A stretch of DNA of 5,574 bases from contig CATOJL010000091.1 in assembly GCA_951800155.1 (NCBI GenBank), forward strand, positions 1 to 5,574, given 5' to 3'. Of this stretch, positions 4,653-5,574 are shown piece by piece (the first letter of the stretch is position 1; each line of letters opens with the position of its first letter). This DNA is from an uncultured Bacilli bacterium. GTDB taxonomy: Bacteria; Bacillota_I; Bacilli_A; RF39; UBA660. Under the pieces are notes generated by a model that was given only the letters and a program-made list of their open reading frames with translations, was not told where the DNA came from and made no database searches. A program made the translations under genes and the position numbers.

Positions 4653-5574
4653 CTATTTTTTATCTTCACTACTCTCTTTCACTAAATAAATAGGTCTATT
4701 TTTTACTTCTAAATACATTTTAGACAAATACTCTCCCATAATACCAAAGCAGAACAATTGTATACCACTACATAAAAACAAACAACAAATAAGTGTAGGA
4801 AATCCTTGAACAACCTCTCCAAAAACAAGTGTCTTTATGACAACAATCAAGATAAATACAAAGGCAATTAGACAAAACAATAAACCAAGAATAGAAGAAA
4901 GTACCAAAGGTTTCGTTGAAAAAGCTGTAATTCCCTCTATAGAGTATTTGAATAAACTTTTCATATTCCATTTTGTTTGTCCTAACTCTCTTTCAATGTT
5001 TTCTTGTGCAAGCCATTTTGTATCAAAACCAACAAACGAAAAAATTCCTTTTGAGAAACGGTTATATTCTGCCATTTGTAGAATCGAATCCACCACTCTC
5101 CGATTCATCATTCGATAATCCATTTCCCCTTCTTTTGTATCTAAGCCAGAAAGTTTGGACATCATCTTAAAGAAAAATTTAGAGAGGCCACCTCGAATTC
5201 CCTCTTTGCGATTATATCTTCGAATCGCTACACTTTGGTATGGTTCTTCCTTTAAAATACGTACCATCTCTGGCAACAATTTAGGATCATGCTGTAAGTC
5301 CGCATCCATGACTACAACATAATCTCCTCTGCTATTTTCTAACCCCGCATAAATACCTGCTTCTTTTCCAAAATTTTTTGAGAAAGAAAGATAACGAACT
5401 CTTTTATCTTGCTTTGCTAGACAACGCATAATAGATAACGTCTTGTCCTTCGATCCATCATCAATAAAAACATATTCAAGTTCTACTGAAACACCTTCCA
5501 TAATTTTCGTTACTGTTTCATAAAATTTTTCTAATACTTCTTCCTCATTATAGCAAGGCACAATTATACTTACC
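4653..5574 (-). CDS. Family 2 glycosyltransferase with two C-terminal membrane helices (5' end beyond window)
   Basis: This is a GT2 enzyme of the GtrB/dolichyl-phosphate-mannose-synthase-like group, which typically transfers a sugar from a nucleotide donor to undecaprenyl phosphate at the inner membrane face. The frame stays open to the right edge as VSII before VPCYNEEE, so the true start lies a few residues outside; the internal GTG at 5561 is not needed as a start. Numbering from that GTG, the GT-A motifs are DDGSKD (34-39), the DAD donor/metal motif followed by LQHDP (86-93), MDYRMMNRR (147-155) and NRFSKGIFSFVGF (167-179). Two hydrophobic segments (about 219-243 and 252-277) are followed by GEYLSKMYLEVKNRPIYLV, a conserved ending of this group. 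The specific sugar and the final polymer cannot be told. A terminator follows directly, so it is the last gene of its transcript. Confidence 0.93.
   Translation of the reverse strand, partial: VSIIVPCYNEEEVLEKFYETVTKIMEGVSVELEYVFIDDGSKDKTLSIMRCLAKQDKRVRYLSFSKNFGKEAGIYAGLENSRGDYVVVMDADLQHDPKLLPEMVRILKEEPYQSVAIRRYNRKEGIRGGLSKFFFKMMSKLSGLDTKEGEMDYRMMNRRVVDSILQMAEYNRFSKGIFSFVGFDTKWLAQENIERELGQTKWNMKSLFKYSIEGITAFSTKPLVLSSILGLLFCLIAFVFILIVVIKTLVFGEVVQGFPTLICCLFLCSGIQLFCFGIMGEYLSKMYLEVKNRPIYLVKESSEDKK

Noticed and set aside
4768..5170. Three frames of 65-93 codons overlapping the glycosyltransferase
   Set aside because: They lie wholly inside a gene with clear GT2 motifs and two membrane helices, in other frames, and show no motifs of their own.
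1..5574. CRISPR array, insertion sequence or attachment site
   Set aside because: I saw no regularly spaced direct repeats, transposase or integrase motifs, or flanking terminal repeats on either strand.

Overview
The window reads as AT-rich chromosomal DNA from a low-GC Gram-positive bacterium (Bacillota, possibly a gut-type Bacilli or Erysipelotrichia lineage). The evidence is a Firmicutes-type Ffh, strong Shine-Dalgarno sites (GGTGAT, AAGGAGG, AGAGGAG), TATAAT promoters, U-tailed intrinsic terminators and a small Cys-rich protein resembling spore coat proteins of the CotD group. The last point suggests a spore-former, or a lineage descended from one. The finer taxonomic placement is inference only.

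All clearly recognisable genes lie on the minus strand, so transcription runs right to left. At the right edge is a family 2 membrane glycosyltransferase (4653-5574, start beyond the window), closed by an intrinsic terminator at 4629-4652. A 188-base gap follows. It holds the ffh promoter and, on the plus strand, a possible 17-residue hydrophobic micro-ORF (4574-4627) with its own ribosome-binding site, plus two alternative hairpins. Next come ffh (3157-4464) and, 11 bases later, a cytosolic-looking serine hydrolase of the beta-lactamase/class C penicillin-binding fold (2036-3145). These two form an operon ended by a good terminator at 2007-2037. An extended -10 promoter lies directly against that terminator and drives an unrecognised 287-residue protein with an HEIYH zincin-type motif (1114-1977).

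The left part is the least ordinary. A 51-codon Cys-rich coat-like protein (853-1008) stops abruptly inside a 42-base quasi-palindrome (838-879; two 20-base arms matching at 17 positions, 2-base spacer). About 100 bases downstream an ATP-grasp ligase of the RimK/glutathione-synthetase-like group starts (748 to beyond position 1). By hand count the ligase uses AGG for 4 of its 7 arginines. The four long minus-strand genes to its right use AGG for none of 57, so the ligase looks foreign to its neighbours.

How the genes work together: ffh is the SRP targeting GTPase, and the glycosyltransferase would act on undecaprenyl-phosphate-linked sugars at the membrane. Neither is obviously linked in function to the other genes. 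The most interesting possibility is that the ATP-grasp enzyme and the short Cys-, Glu-, Thr- and Lys-containing peptide form a modifying-enzyme/substrate pair, either coat-associated or graspetide-like. This is a hypothesis from adjacency and composition, not a demonstrated system. The competing explanation is a decayed coat gene beside an acquired ligase.
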